DNA of 64,000 nucleotides from Umbilicaria muhlenbergii (lineage: Eukaryota; Ascomycota; Lecanoromycetes; Umbilicariales; Umbilicariaceae). The notes below the pieces were generated by a model. The model made no database searches and was not told the origin of the DNA. It worked only from the letters and a program-made list of their open reading frames with translations. This document shows, in pieces, positions 33,159 to 43,746 of this stretch. The stretch covers positions 1,917,507-1,981,506 of the forward strand of contig KK106981.1 in the NCBI GenBank assembly GCA_000611775.1, in the 5' to 3' direction. Every line of letters begins with the position of its first letter. Position 1 is the stretch's first letter. A program made the position numbers and the translations under genes.

Positions 33159-35321
33159 TTAGAAGCGCGAAGTGAAGCTTCTTCCCCCCAACGGTGGCCT
33201 AGCCATGACCCTCTTCGCGCAAACATTCTCTTTATCTTTTTCTCCAATTTTCTGGAATCCTTGTAAGATATCCAAACCGCCGAAATCGTCTGCGTCCTCG
33301 TCCGCGAAGAAGTCAAGTCCGAAAAAGTCGTCTTTGGGAAAGTTAATCAGGTTACTATCATAGGCCGTTGACTTGCTTGGCGACTTCTGTCGGACAGGAG
33401 ATTCCAGAAAAGGTGCTTTGAGAGCTTGTGTCAATGCCCTGCCATTGTGATTACTTGAACGGGTAACCTCGCTAAGGGCATTGGCAGTAGTGCTTGTTCG
33501 GTCCAGGCGAGGACGTCTTATCGATCGCTTCTCCGGTGATCCAAAGACGGACACGGAGGTCTCATTGTCAGGGTTGTCCGAGAAAATACTGAAACTAGTA
33601 GTGATGCTGTCGTCGTGAAAGGCGTAAGGCTCGTCGTCGGTGATGTTGAACGCAGGGCTCAAAGGTATCTCTTCATGGAGTAGGCTCAAGCTCTTGACCG
33701 GCGAGCCAACGAGCTCCCTGATCTTGTTGCGGTGGTTACGCAAGTTGGTATTAGGGGAGATAGATGCAGGTGGTTTAGGCGGCATCTTGAAGCTGGCGGC
33801 GGGGGTCAACGGCGGTAACATTAGTGAGCTGTCATAGTGTCGCAACGGCGAGGAAGAGACCAAGTGCGGTGTTGAGAGCTTCATGTTAGCTCTACCCTTG
33901 CTTGGACTTGTGTCGTGGGACAAGGACCGGATGCGAGCGATTTCCTCTTCTGCCCTTCCACGCTTGATTTTTGGCCGATCAACATCGCTCTCGTAAATGT
34001 TGGGATTTCCAAAAGTGTACGGTCTGGTGGCGGACGATTCAATGGAAGAGAAGTAGCCACTGTCATTAAGGGCAGCCAATTTGCGCTTTCTCGACTGAGA
34101 TCGACCGGCTGACGAAGGCAATTGGGAAGCAGGAGGCGTTGTCCCTTCGCGCGCATGGAAAACCACCGGCGGCGAGGAATGCATAGCCTGAGGCGGAGAC
34201 GATTGCGGAGCTCGAGATGAAGGCGGTGGCATTCTCGTCACTTCGTCGGTGTCATCATCCTGAAGCGCCGGATCTGAAGCGGGTATGGTAGCATCCGAGG
34301 AGGGCTCCGCCGTTTCGGAAACTCGATTTTCCTCGCTTATGATAGGTTTCGGTGGAGCAACGCCAGTCCCAATGTTCAACTCGCTCGATGGTAGTGGAAG
34401 TGTCTTTATGTTTGGACCTGAAGATGAGACGGGGCGCCGACCGGGCTTTTCCTTGATGAATTGAGCCTCCATGCCTGGCTCAATGGCCCAGTAGTTCCCT
34501 TTGCCGGGATCGTCCTTTGGTCTCTCCTGCTTGATGAATGCCTTATTGAGACTGAGATTGTGGCGTATGCTGTTCTGCCAACCAGTGTCTGACGCACGGT
34601 AGAATACGAAGGTATCAGAGATCCACTTATATATTTGCGCGAGGGTCAACCGGCGGTTTGGCGCACGCAGGATGGACATGCCGATGAGTGAGGCATAGCT
34701 GTAAGGTGGTTTGGTGCCATCATCCTCGACATGTGGCATGTCGTGTGGTTCGGGTATCTGCACCACTGCAGGCTCTTCTAAGCGTGGCTTCTTATAATGT
34801 CGAACGTGTAATGGAGCGGCTTCGAGCAAGGTGCGTTTCAAGGGTGCCTTGTAGCCATAGCTCGGATCAGGAAATTCCGCAAAGTTGTCGTTTTGATATA
34901 CGGGATTGAAATTCTCCTTATCCATTGGCTGAGAACTAGGGAAGGTAGTAAAGAGAGCTTGCTGGGTTTTCTGAGGTGCGATCGGATGGAACATCGACAC
35001 TCTTTTCTTGCTCGGCGAATCTGTAGCAAACACTGCACCCTGAGGAGGCGGAAGAGCGATGTTGATCTTTTCACCAAAAAGAGCTCTGGGCGGGGAGCTT
35101 GAGTGACGGGGTGGCTTGAGCGGAGATTGCCCAGATGATGCGCTCACTGGCGGATTGAAGACGATGTCGTTCTGAGGAGCATGGCTGAATGTGGCCTGCA
35201 GAGGCGACGAGAAAGGTCTTGGAAGACTGTAATGGTTCTGCGAAGGCATGTCGTAGTGATCGAAGGAAGTGACAGGGTCTTGGAAGATTTGCAGAGGCGG
35301 TCGGTGACGCGTGGAAGCCAT
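33159..35321 (-). CDS. Forkhead (winged-helix) transcription factor
   Basis: A single exon codes 720 residues. The forkhead DNA-binding domain spans about residues 203-300: [60 protein letters not shown] (recognition helix with the N-S-I-R-H-N-L-S core) and [18 protein letters not shown]. No FHA domain precedes it, which separates it from Fkh1/Fkh2 and makes it closer to fission yeast Sep1-type cell-cycle factors. The rest is disordered and rich in SP/TP sites ([25 protein letters not shown]), suiting control by cyclin-dependent kinases. The C-terminus holds an acidic patch ([18 protein letters not shown]) that could activate transcription. Targets cannot be read from sequence; genes of septation and mitosis are a guess from the family. 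Confidence 0.9.
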   Translation of the reverse strand: MASTRHRPPLQIFQDPVTSFDHYDMPSQNHYSLPRPFSSPLQATFSHAPQNDIVFNPPVSASSGQSPLKPPRHSSSPPRALFGEKINIALPPPQGAVFATDSPSKKRVSMFHPIAPQKTQQALFTTFPSSQPMDKENFNPVYQNDNFAEFPDPSYGYKAPLKRTLLEAAPLHVRHYKKPRLEEPAVVQIPEPHDMPHVEDDGTKPPYSYASLIGMSILRAPNRRLTLAQIYKWISDTFVFYRASDTGWQNSIRHNLSLNKAFIKQERPKDDPGKGNYWAIEPGMEAQFIKEKPGRRPVSSSGPNIKTLPLPSSELNIGTGVAPPKPIISEENRVSETAEPSSDATIPASDPALQDDDTDEVTRMPPPSSRAPQSSPPQAMHSSPPVVFHAREGTTPPASQLPSSAGRSQSRKRKLAALNDSGYFSSIESSATRPYTFGNPNIYESDVDRPKIKRGRAEEEIARIRSLSHDTSPSKGRANMKLSTPHLVSSSPLRHYDSSLMLPPLTPAASFKMPPKPPASISPNTNLRNHRNKIRELVGSPVKSLSLLHEEIPLSPAFNITDDEPYAFHDDSITTSFSIFSDNPDNETSVSVFGSPEKRSIRRPRLDRTSTTANALSEVTRSSNHNGRALTQALKAPFLESPVRQKSPSKSTAYDSNLINFPKDDFFGLDFFADEDADDFGGLDILQGFQKIGEKDKENVCAKRVMARPPLGGRSFTSRF

Positions 35322-35931
35322 CGGGGTCTTGGGTCTTGCAGCCCTTCAGCACAGAGGTCGTCCTGAGGAGGGAATATGACGCGTGGGTGCAAAGTCTTGA
35401 AAGCGTTCAGATAAGGTGGAGGTTGTTAAATTGATTGTCCGTAGTGGCTCAAGCCGAGATTGCTCTCGCTTGTGGTTTGGTTGGAAGCGCTGAGGTCCCG
35501 AAATAAATGCAGAGCCTCCTTCAGATAAGTGTTCTATCGAGCGACGGTGAAGCGAAGTAGAGCCAGGCAAGGCGACGCAACACTATTGATAGTAGAGATG
35601 TTCCCGTGGTGGACGTTTGAGGGTATCGATGTTCGTGGGATCAGTAGCTCGGGCGGTGACTAGAAGCAAGGGCGCTTGAGTTTGGCACTTGAGCTAATTC
35701 GTCAATCTCGGCATCGGGGCCAGCAGTGAGAGTAGCCTCTGGGTTCACAAGCAATGCTAGAGATGCAAGCACGATGAGGAGAAGATGGAGATGGAGAGAG
35801 ATGGCAGTGGGAATGGGATTGGGGATGGAAAGGGCAGGCCGTGGAGTGTCAAGGCAAAAGTTGGCGGTGGGAAGCGAGTTTATGGATGGAGCGGGGAACG
35901 TCAGCATTTCTGCCGCTGTGTCGTACTCCTT

Positions 35932-35959
35932 CGCCCACGCCCACGCCCACGCCCACGCC
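35932..35959. repeat. CCCACG hexanucleotide run
   Basis: Four to five CGCCCA/CCCACG units in a row in intergenic DNA. Confidence 0.8.
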
Positions 35960-36506
35960 TGACGCCGGGACGGCTTGAGACCTATCAAACCGCTCAGTCT
36001 GCCCACTGCCTGCGACGACAAGGTCGAGACACCGGGCACAGCAGTACAGGGGGATCATTTCTCCAAGGCGGGCGGACGATTGGCTACATCAGCATCTGCG
36101 CCGGCGCTTCGGGGGCGAGTGCACTGCCCATGTTTTGCCCTGCTCGGGACCATTGCGACGACGTGACGCGTCACTGGCTCTAGCGTGCTTCTAATCGTAC
36201 TTCGTACCAGCTTCAAACACGACAACGCCGCTTGCACGACTTCCAGTCTTTGTCTTTTCCTAACAGTTCCCTTCCAGCAATACGCCGGACTTCGCAGCAG
36301 CCATGGACACTGATCTCTCCTTCCATTCCACACATTGGCATTGCGCAGTCGAGGCGCTGTCCAAGGCGGAGAAGCGCGTCAAGCACGCGAGAAGATAAAC
36401 AATGCACTGGCTTAGGTAAGCGACTCGCGTCGAATGGCGACTCTCCAACGCTATGGTCAGGTGACTCGGGTTATCGGCAGATCGGGGCATCAGGAATCGA
36501 GCACCA

Positions 36507-36539
36507 AGCATCAAGCATCAAGCATCAAGCATCAAGCAT
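36507..36539. repeat. AGCATCA heptanucleotide run
   Basis: Nearly five perfect 7-bp units (AGCATCA) in intergenic DNA. A period of seven is unlikely to be kept in coding sequence. Confidence 0.85.
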
Positions 36540-36849
36540 ACATCGTAACACATCTGGCTTTTCTTTCTTTCTTGCAAGGAACCTGGGCCTTCGGACCCTG
36601 TGGTCTCTATAAATATCTGGCTCTCCTTAATGGTGTCTTCGTGCCCCATCTTCACCGGAAGTGATGCGCAGTGATCGGTCGGGAAGTAGATACATCTATC
36701 ACGATCCTTCCCATGTACAACTATACCCACCGTCGAACATTTGATCTATCCTGTCCACGAGCGCCGCCCAGATGCAAAGTAATGAAACCTACAACTCCGA
36801 CGCAGTCACTCGCATCATGCTGAATCATCCGGAAAGATCGTGTATTATG

Positions 36850-38686
36850 TCAATCCAAAAAGGTAAAGAGATTTGTGTGCAAGATGTTGATGGCCCGGTC
36901 CGCGTCTCTCTCTTCGATCACGCAGGAAATGTTGATCTCACTCGCTCCTGCCAGCACTGTGTCAGCGACATTGTCGTTGCGCCACCCCTATTCCCCTACC
37001 CTGAGGCAGCTTCTTACCCTGAGAGATCATTTCGATGTTCACATTGTTCTCCCCAAGCGCCGAGAACATTTTCCCGGCAATGCCCACCATGTTCTTCATC
37101 TGTTTGCCTACTAAGCTCAGGATCGCCATCCCGTCGATGATGTCCACAGTACCGTACTGCTGCAGTTCGTCGATCGCACCTTGCAGGTCATGGTCGACGA
37201 TCTCCTTTTCGTCTTCTCCGGCTCCGCTGACGAGAGCAGACTCGGAATGTAGCGCCATCGAGACATGAACTTCAGACGTAGAAATGAGATCGACCGACAA
37301 CCTCCATTTGTCTAGGGTGGAGAATATCCGGGCGAAGAAGCCGTGGGATAAGGAGCGCTTGTTAGAGTGCACGTTGATGACAAGGATTCTATGCTTGATC
37401 GTGACTGCTGTGGGTCTCTTCGGTCGTTGGTTTTTTGGCATGATCATGGAACTTCTTGCACGGAACAGCCTCGGATCGTGACCCGCAGCAGCGGAGGCAC
37501 TCATGTCCGTTTCTTCCGGGGCTTCGGGAAGGATAACGGTACCTGAGCCTCGAGGATTCATCACGTTCTTGATGCGTATCGGAATTCTCGCTCGAATAAC
37601 CTGTTCCATTGTGAAGGGGTGTATGACTTCGGAGCCATAGAAAGTGAGCTCCGCAGCTTCTGCCGGAGTGATTGTAGACAGTAATCGAGCCGTCGGAACT
37701 TTTCGAGGGTCGGCCGTAAAGATGCCGTCCACTTCCTTCCAGATCTGCAGCTCTTCCACTGGCTCTGGTTCTTGTTGCCCGCCCTTCTTGGCTCCTAGGC
37801 CGACGGCCACAAGAGCGGCACAAAGATCCGTGTATCCTCGACCAATCTGATCTAAAAGGCCACCAGGTACGGTTCCAAAGTACCCGGTTATTATCGGAAC
37901 CTTCTCTCCACATGCTCTCACTCTCTCTGCCAGAGCAGCTGCCAAGCGCCGGTAGAAATCCTGGTCGATCCCGTTTGGTACCTTGAAGGCGACGACCTCG
38001 GACAGGTCGACATAACATGTGTCCACCCCTCGATCTTGCAAAAGGGCTGCTATGAATTGACAGCTGAGCTTTTCACCCGTGCTTATTATTCTGTCCAGCG
38101 ACTTTGGACTGATCTCTCCTATTTTCTGTGCTGCTGCCAAGAAATCCTTTAGCCATAAACATTCATTCTCCACCTGTTCGACCAGCCCTGCTCGAAGCTC
38201 CGAAGATTTGATGTGTGTAATGGCAGCCTGGCTGTGCTCATCGCATATGGCATCAACGATTATCTCGTACTGGAGTGATCTAGAATGTTCCGCTTCCCTG
38301 GCAGCTCGTAAGAGTCTAGGATGCGTCAGTCGACGTCGCTCCAATACGAAACGAAGGTTGTGCACTGGCGCATATGGCTGACCTGTTGGTGGTACCATCT
38401 GCCTTATTGTGGCTGCTACGGGCGGAACATACAACGGCGATGCGGTTTTTCGAGAGGCTCGCTCTAGACATCAAGCAGGTTAGTCAGTAGCGTGAGCCCT
38501 TGGCGCGTAGGATGCTGCATACTTAACGATGTCGTCTGCTATCTTGTCTGCGAACTTCCCCACACTCGTCCCGCCGAATTTCTGCACGATCCATCTTCCT
38601 CGACGGCCGCTTCTTTCTGGCGCACTAGAAATATGCTGGTCGGCATTGTGAAGGCCGTTCATCAGCGCATTGGATCCCTGACCCAT
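36850..38686 (-). CDS. HOM3: Aspartokinase
   Basis: Aspartokinase phosphorylates aspartate, the first step towards threonine, methionine and isoleucine, and is feedback-controlled by threonine. Exons are 38686-38523, 38463-38383, 38315-37018 and 36947-36850, giving 546 residues. The kinase domain opens with WIVQKFGGTSVGKFADKIAD and continues NRIAVVCSARSSHNKADGTT, LDRIISTGEKLSCQFIAALL, VPIITGYFGTVPGGLLDQIG and GSEVIHPFTMEQVIRARIPI. Two ACT domains follow (ITVINVH-like KHRILVINVHSNKRSLSHGF, then MAILSLVGKQMKNMVGIAGK) with the last exon NISCVIEERDADRAINIL. I chose ATG 38686; ATG 38803 is in frame and would add 39 residues not typical of the family. The donor at 38382 is GTCAGC, which is weak but restores GTTNRLLRAA. 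Confidence 0.93.
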
Positions 38687-39511
38687 CAGTACACTTGGAC
38701 AATACCCAATTCCAAAGATTTCAGGATAAGGGTAAAGGGATGAGTGAGAACCGTACGTGCTGGAGCGTGGGGGACAGGCTTGAGATGAAAAAAGTCCCAT
38801 CATGCGCCGATTAGGGCAAGTTTGCCGAGTGCAGTAAGCAGAATAAGCTTAGTGGTCGTTCGGGGATTATGATTGGACCGCAGGATACTACCTTAATCAG
38901 CCAACGTCCGCCAAGCACGCCCCAAAAGTCCCATGATATCTCGGGCGTTCCAGTCGGGCGTTCCGATCATATGCCTCAGCTGCTTCAGTGAGGTCTTCAA
39001 GTGAGGTCTTCAAGCAATCTCGTCCAAGATTACCAACAAAGGCGGATCACAACTCTTTTGTTGTGTCGGACCTGACAAGCAATGTGCCTGGAACGTCGGG
39101 CGCTCTTCAGGTCTTGGGTGCCATCTACTACCGCTTCTCTTCGGTTCTTCTCTACGGAGGCTACCAATAAGCTGATGGGTCTGACCAAGAAAATAACCCA
39201 GCCTGCCTGAGCTTATGTGCGCCAGCATGACCATGACTCCCCGCCACGGGTATTTTGGTAACGCACCGAAACATAGCCAACGACGAGAACAACCCGGTAC
39301 GAATGTCCTAGATAGCATAGCTCCGACCCACGCCACCATGTGGTCATTGATCGAGGCATCGCCTTTAGCTGCAATAGCCAATTGCCCACCCTCAACTGCC
39401 CAAGCCCATCTGGACACCCAAACGCCATCCGTTACATCATTGCCTTTTACGTGCGCCGGCCCCATGTGTCCCCGAAACGCCATCGCATGCGCCGCAAGCA
39501 TCGTACCCTCA
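38687..39511. other. Intergenic, 0.8 kb
   Basis: Holds the HOM3 promoter and the BUR1 3' region. A 13-bp direct repeat (GTGAGGTCTTCAA) occurs twice in a row at about 38988-39014. No gene seen. Confidence 0.5.
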
Positions 39512-41263
39512 TCATCTTCGATATATCTCTCGGTTGCTGTCCCTCATCCGCTCGTTGTCCCTGTGAGCGTCGGGACTCCTGCTGCGCCGTCTACCACCGC
39601 CTCGGGCCTCGTACTCACGCCGATCTCCGTACCGGCCTGGACCGCCTCGCTCGTCTCTGCGCAGTCCGTCATCTCTTCGCAATCCATCGTCCCGACCTCT
39701 TGGACCGTCGCCGCCCTGCGCATAGCTTGGGATATACGTATCTACCCGTGAGCCCCCGCTGGCTAGACCACCTCCCCTGGGCGGAGGCCTAGAGTCTATT
39801 GGTGCGCCGCCAGCCCATCCTTGGCCTGGCCAACCGACATTGCTCGGAGGAGGCCGTGGAGGAAGTCCATGCCCGTCTCTACCCCATGATGGCCGATGCG
39901 CTGGTGGCAGTGGCGCAGAAGGACCTGGGGCTCGGTAGTTTTGTTGCTGTTGGCTATACGGCATCCGGTCCTCATAGGCATTCCGTTGCGGTGCATGGTT
40001 AAGCGGTCCTTTCTGGAAGCTTCCTGTGCCGCCTGGGGGTCCGCCTAGAGGTCTGCGCGGGCCTTGATGATTAGCGGTGCTTGTGCCATTTGCCCATTCA
40101 CCGTTTGGTCCCATGCCCACTGTTCCGCCAGCTGGCGCGGGAGGCAGTGCAGCTCTTTGTCCTCGAAATTTCCGCCGATCCAACTCGTGGGAATCTTCGA
40201 ATTGGGGTATCTCACCAGGCTTCGCAGGAAGAGGTATATTCTTGAAGTATGGGTGCTCCAAAGCATCTATTGCATTGATTCGCTTTCGCCAGTCAAGTTT
40301 CAGAAGCTCACTGAGCAGAGATATGGCCGAAGATCCCTGCTCGCGAAAAACCTGCGGCAGGGTAGGTGGCCGCGCCTTGAATGACTGCACTCCTTCACAG
40401 CCGGGAAGCGAATTCCAGTCCGGCATGTTTTCCTCAGTGGGTGAACCAACGAGGTCAAAGATCATTTGCGCTTGGTTCAGGTCGCTGTTGCCGGCAAGAA
40501 TAGGCTTGCCCTTGAACATCTCACCAAAAACACAGCCAACGCCCCACATATCTATGGCCGTAGTATATCGTCGAAGCTGTAATAGGAGTTCAGGTGGCCG
40601 GTACCAGCGGGTCACGACCAACGTGGTGTAGTCTCTTGTGGCTTCCCCGCCTCCCTTCCCGCGTTGCGGAGGTGGGTCATCGTACGGTCTCGCCAAGCCG
40701 AAGTCGGCGATCTGGAGGATCCCGCGGTTGTTGATGAGAAGATTGGCGGCTTTCATATCGCGATGTAAGACTTTGTTGGCATGCAAATACCGCACCCCCT
40801 CGAGTAGTTGCAGCATGTAGCATTTGATTTGTGGTTCTGTGAAGTGCACCGCCGGGTTTTCGAGCAAGCCCGAGAGGTCGTGATCCATGTATGGCGTGAC
40901 CATGTACATGATTGCCTTTTTCCTCCCTTCTCCTTTGGTACGTTCCACGGCCATTTCCTCGAGCCTTAGAATATTCGGGTGGGACAACATCTTAAGGAGC
41001 TTAATCTCCCGTAAGGCGGTAATTGGAAACCCATCCTTCTCGTTGTGCATGAGGATCTTTTTCAGCGCTACTACCGACCCATTCCTCATCGACCGAGCTT
41101 TATGGACCTCTCCAAAAGTACCCTCCCCCAGCTTCGCAAGGACATCATAGGCTTTTATGCTGGAGCAGCCCCGAAACCTTGGCCGTCCCTCATCATCACG
41201 CTCCAGGGACTGTTTCACACTTTCTGAGCCCATGTTCACACCATCATGCCGAGGCGTGCCCAT
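39512..41263 (-). CDS. BUR1: Cyclin-dependent kinase BUR1 (CDK9 type)
   Basis: BUR1 phosphorylates Spt5 and the RNA polymerase II tail and promotes elongation and histone marks linked to it. A single exon codes 583 residues. The kinase domain (about 36-345) has LGEGTFGEV (45-53), the lysine VALKK (Lys68), the helix PITALRE (80-86), which gave human CDK9 its first name, [16 protein letters not shown] and the T-loop [15 protein letters not shown]. After the kinase comes a disordered Gly/Pro/Arg-rich tail with [20 protein letters not shown] and a duplicated [15 protein letters not shown]. The ATG at 41263 is followed by a second one at residue 11, either of which is possible. The lack of introns is unlike its neighbours. 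Confidence 0.95.
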   Translation of the reverse strand: MGTPRHDGVNMGSESVKQSLERDDEGRPRFRGCSSIKAYDVLAKLGEGTFGEVHKARSMRNGSVVALKKILMHNEKDGFPITALREIKLLKMLSHPNILRLEEMAVERTKGEGRKKAIMYMVTPYMDHDLSGLLENPAVHFTEPQIKCYMLQLLEGVRYLHANKVLHRDMKAANLLINNRGILQIADFGLARPYDDPPPQRGKGGGEATRDYTTLVVTRWYRPPELLLQLRRYTTAIDMWGVGCVFGEMFKGKPILAGNSDLNQAQMIFDLVGSPTEENMPDWNSLPGCEGVQSFKARPPTLPQVFREQGSSAISLLSELLKLDWRKRINAIDALEHPYFKNIPLPAKPGEIPQFEDSHELDRRKFRGQRAALPPAPAGGTVGMGPNGEWANGTSTANHQGPRRPLGGPPGGTGSFQKGPLNHAPQRNAYEDRMPYSQQQQNYRAPGPSAPLPPAHRPSWGRDGHGLPPRPPPSNVGWPGQGWAGGAPIDSRPPPRGGGLASGGSRVDTYIPSYAQGGDGPRGRDDGLRRDDGLRRDERGGPGRYGDRREYEARGGGRRRSRSPDAHRDNERMRDSNREIYRR

Positions 41264-42251
41264 GATAGCACTTGGGCAGCTAGAGATGATGGGGCGCAGG
41301 TGATGGTGAATGTGAAGACTGTCATCGAGGCTGCATCAGTACAGTTGAGGTCCACCTTAAGCATTAGACACGATGGAGGTAGAGAGGGTGTTCATTGAGT
41401 GAACGATGTATGTATGGTAGGGGCATTGAAGATTCGTGACTTGGAAGAATGAGCGCAGCAATGAGAGGGCAAGGCATGAGAAGTCAGAGTTGTCCGTCGT
41501 ACAGTATTGTAACGGAAACTTCCGTCGACAATTGCGGCTTGTGGGTGCGCAGCCTCAGTGCTCAGTACGCCGTACCCGGAGCCGTACCCGGAACCGTACC
41601 TTATTTAGTCCTACCTACTCGGACTTCTGAAGGCTCAAATCATCCATTCTTCACTAGGTCATCGTCGCTACTCCTAAGGCCAGAGGGTATGTTTCTCACC
41701 CCGTCGGACGGCTTATGTGACTAACTCACTACAGTAGACAATGGCCGGCAATCACCCTGTCCACATCCATCCAGTACGCTGCCCCGACCACCACCTGCGG
41801 ACTATATGCATGTCGGAGAGCCTGAAACTGATGATACCTGGTCTTTCTAGGTTCGGCCACTATATCGATATTCGGCTACGCTGCTTGGTGCCTCGATGTG
41901 GTTCTTCGTCTGTTTTGCCTTGCCTTGCGCGTCCTAGGTGGAGCTGCTGACATGCGGGCAGTTGATGTACCGCGCGAAGAAAGATGGACCGGCACTTATG
42001 GGATGGAAACACCCATGGGATCATTGATTGAGGCGGGGGTGAGGCTACGTGGCTGTTGTCGACGGTTCGATGGAGCGGTTCGTAGGGTAGGGACGAAGCT
42101 TCAAATGGGCGTGTCCTTGAAGACAATTCTGTACATATTTCGCAGCACACGCCAGATCCCAATACTTATGAAAAGCGGAATCATACCACTCTGCCCAGGG
42201 TTTGACGATAAGCAAATTTTGGCAATGGCGACAGAGGGCGTGCCGGACCGT
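41264..42251. other. Intergenic, 1 kb
   Basis: Holds the BUR1 promoter and the 3' end of the CFA-like gene. GCCGTACCCGG-type units repeat near 41570-41596. A plus-strand frame after ATG 41741 is open for 69 codons with no motif. No gene recognised. Confidence 0.45.
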
Positions 42252-43473
42252 CTACATGCTCATATTGGGTTTCTCAAAGAGATAATGCGATACACCCCAC
42301 GTATCACCGCCTTCAAACGCAAAGAGTTCCGCACATGCCATGTAGAAAATCTGCCACCTATAGAACCACATTGCCGTGTTCCTCTTCCCGTACGTTTCTT
42401 CAAGGTGCGGCCATATCTCCTTCTTGCTCGCGTTCATCTTGGACAGCCAATCCTGTAGATCTTCGTCAGCTGCGGCCTGGTCTCAATGTTTCATGCACCA
42501 ATTCACAGATACGCTCATCTTACCTCACCAGTCTTTGCGTAATGCTTTCCGCTGACCCACCACTGCTCTTGCAACCTCAGATCCTTCTGAAAGTAAAGAA
42601 GTAGATCGGCGCTTGGCATTGTTCCACCGGAGAAGAAGTGAGTACTCATCCAGCCGTCTTCGAAATCATAGGGCGTCGTCTTGTGAGCGAAAATGTGCAC
42701 AAATAGCTTGCCGCCTGGTTTGAGTGCCCGAGCCACCTTCGCCATCAGGAGCTCGTAGTTCTTCATATGCTCGAAAAGCTCAATTGACGTCACGCGATCG
42801 AAACTGGCTTGCTCAAACTCGTAATCCACTACATCCCCCGTAATGACGACGAGGTTCGTGAGACCTTTAGACTTGGCCTGGCTGTCAATGTACTCCTTTT
42901 GCGTTCTTGAATTCGAGAATGCGGTGATCTTGGAGCTTGGAAAGATCTCAGCGAAGTACAGCGCTCCAGAGCCCCAACCGCAGCTTCGCGCATTGAATGT
43001 CAGCCTTGGTCAAAGTCCATGGTCAGAATTCATTCCGCATACCCAAGATCGAGTATGCTCATCCCATCTCGGAGATCTGCCCTCTCCACATATAATCCCA
43101 ACATTGCTACCTCTGCCTGCCCTAGCGTTTCCGTGCCTTTGGTATACAGGCAGCAGCTGTACTTCATTCGAGGACCGAGACAGGCTTTCAGAACACCAGT
43201 ACCGACCTCGTAGTGCTGCTCGTTCGCTTTACCAGTCTCTATCGCTATTGGTCGCGTTCGTAGCGCTTTCACATATTGCATCTTGCTCCTATACGCCTCC
43301 TCGAGAGATGTACTGCCAATCGTATTTAAGCGGTCTTGAAGCTGCCTGCGAATGCCAATGCGTATGATGGCTTGTGGCAAGTAGCCTCCATCCAATATCC
43401 AGTCTTGCGGATCTGTTAGCCATGGCACGCTTCACGGCCTGCTGGACCATTGTATTTACACACCGTAATTCAT
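42252..43473 (-). CDS. SAM-dependent methyltransferase of the cyclopropane-fatty-acid synthase / coclaurine N-methyltransferase type
   Basis: Exons are 43473-43464, 43412-43043, 42983-42524 and 42452-42252, giving 346 residues. Exon 1 is only 10 nt (MNY plus one base); its intron has GTGTGT and CTAACAG ends and gives [17 protein letters not shown]. The N-terminus is helical ([36 protein letters not shown]), the motif region [19 protein letters not shown] binds S-adenosylmethionine, followed by [32 protein letters not shown] and [15 protein letters not shown]. The C-terminus ([32 protein letters not shown]) is typical of this subgroup, which includes plant coclaurine N-methyltransferases and related bacterial enzymes. 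The substrate is unknown: a lipid or a small amine are both possible. No signal peptide or membrane helix is clear. Confidence 0.85.
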
Positions 43474-43746
43474 TGTGGCTTCAAGGAGAGAAAAACTTGA
43501 AAAACGAATGAGAGTAATGATGTTGACCAACGGGTGAGGGTCAGAAATTTACTTGTTATAATCATGCATAATTACCAGGCAACATTCAGGTAAGCACTCT
43601 AAATTCTCAAAATACGGCATGTCAGAACTTTTGCATCTTTGTCTGAGGTCTAATTCAACAATTGATTACGTCATGAATGGAGTTTCCTATAGATTATCTC
43701 GGCAAGATGATTTAAAGTAGCGTGTTATATAGCTGACAACCGCATA

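Larger units (their letters stand above)
35322..36849. other. Intergenic, 1.5 kb
   Basis: No gene is certain here. A minus-strand frame from ATG 35907 to 35641 could code 88 residues with one hydrophobic stretch (SLHLHLLLIVLASLALLV), but there is no other support. Two short repeats are listed separately. The left part holds the long 5' leader and promoter of the forkhead gene. Confidence 0.45.

Noticed and set aside
35641-36039. Possible small membrane or secreted protein on the minus strand
   Set aside because: The long frame begins at GTG and runs through the CCCACG repeat (Trp-Ala repeats); only the 88-codon part after ATG 35907 is reasonable, with one hydrophobic stretch as sole support.
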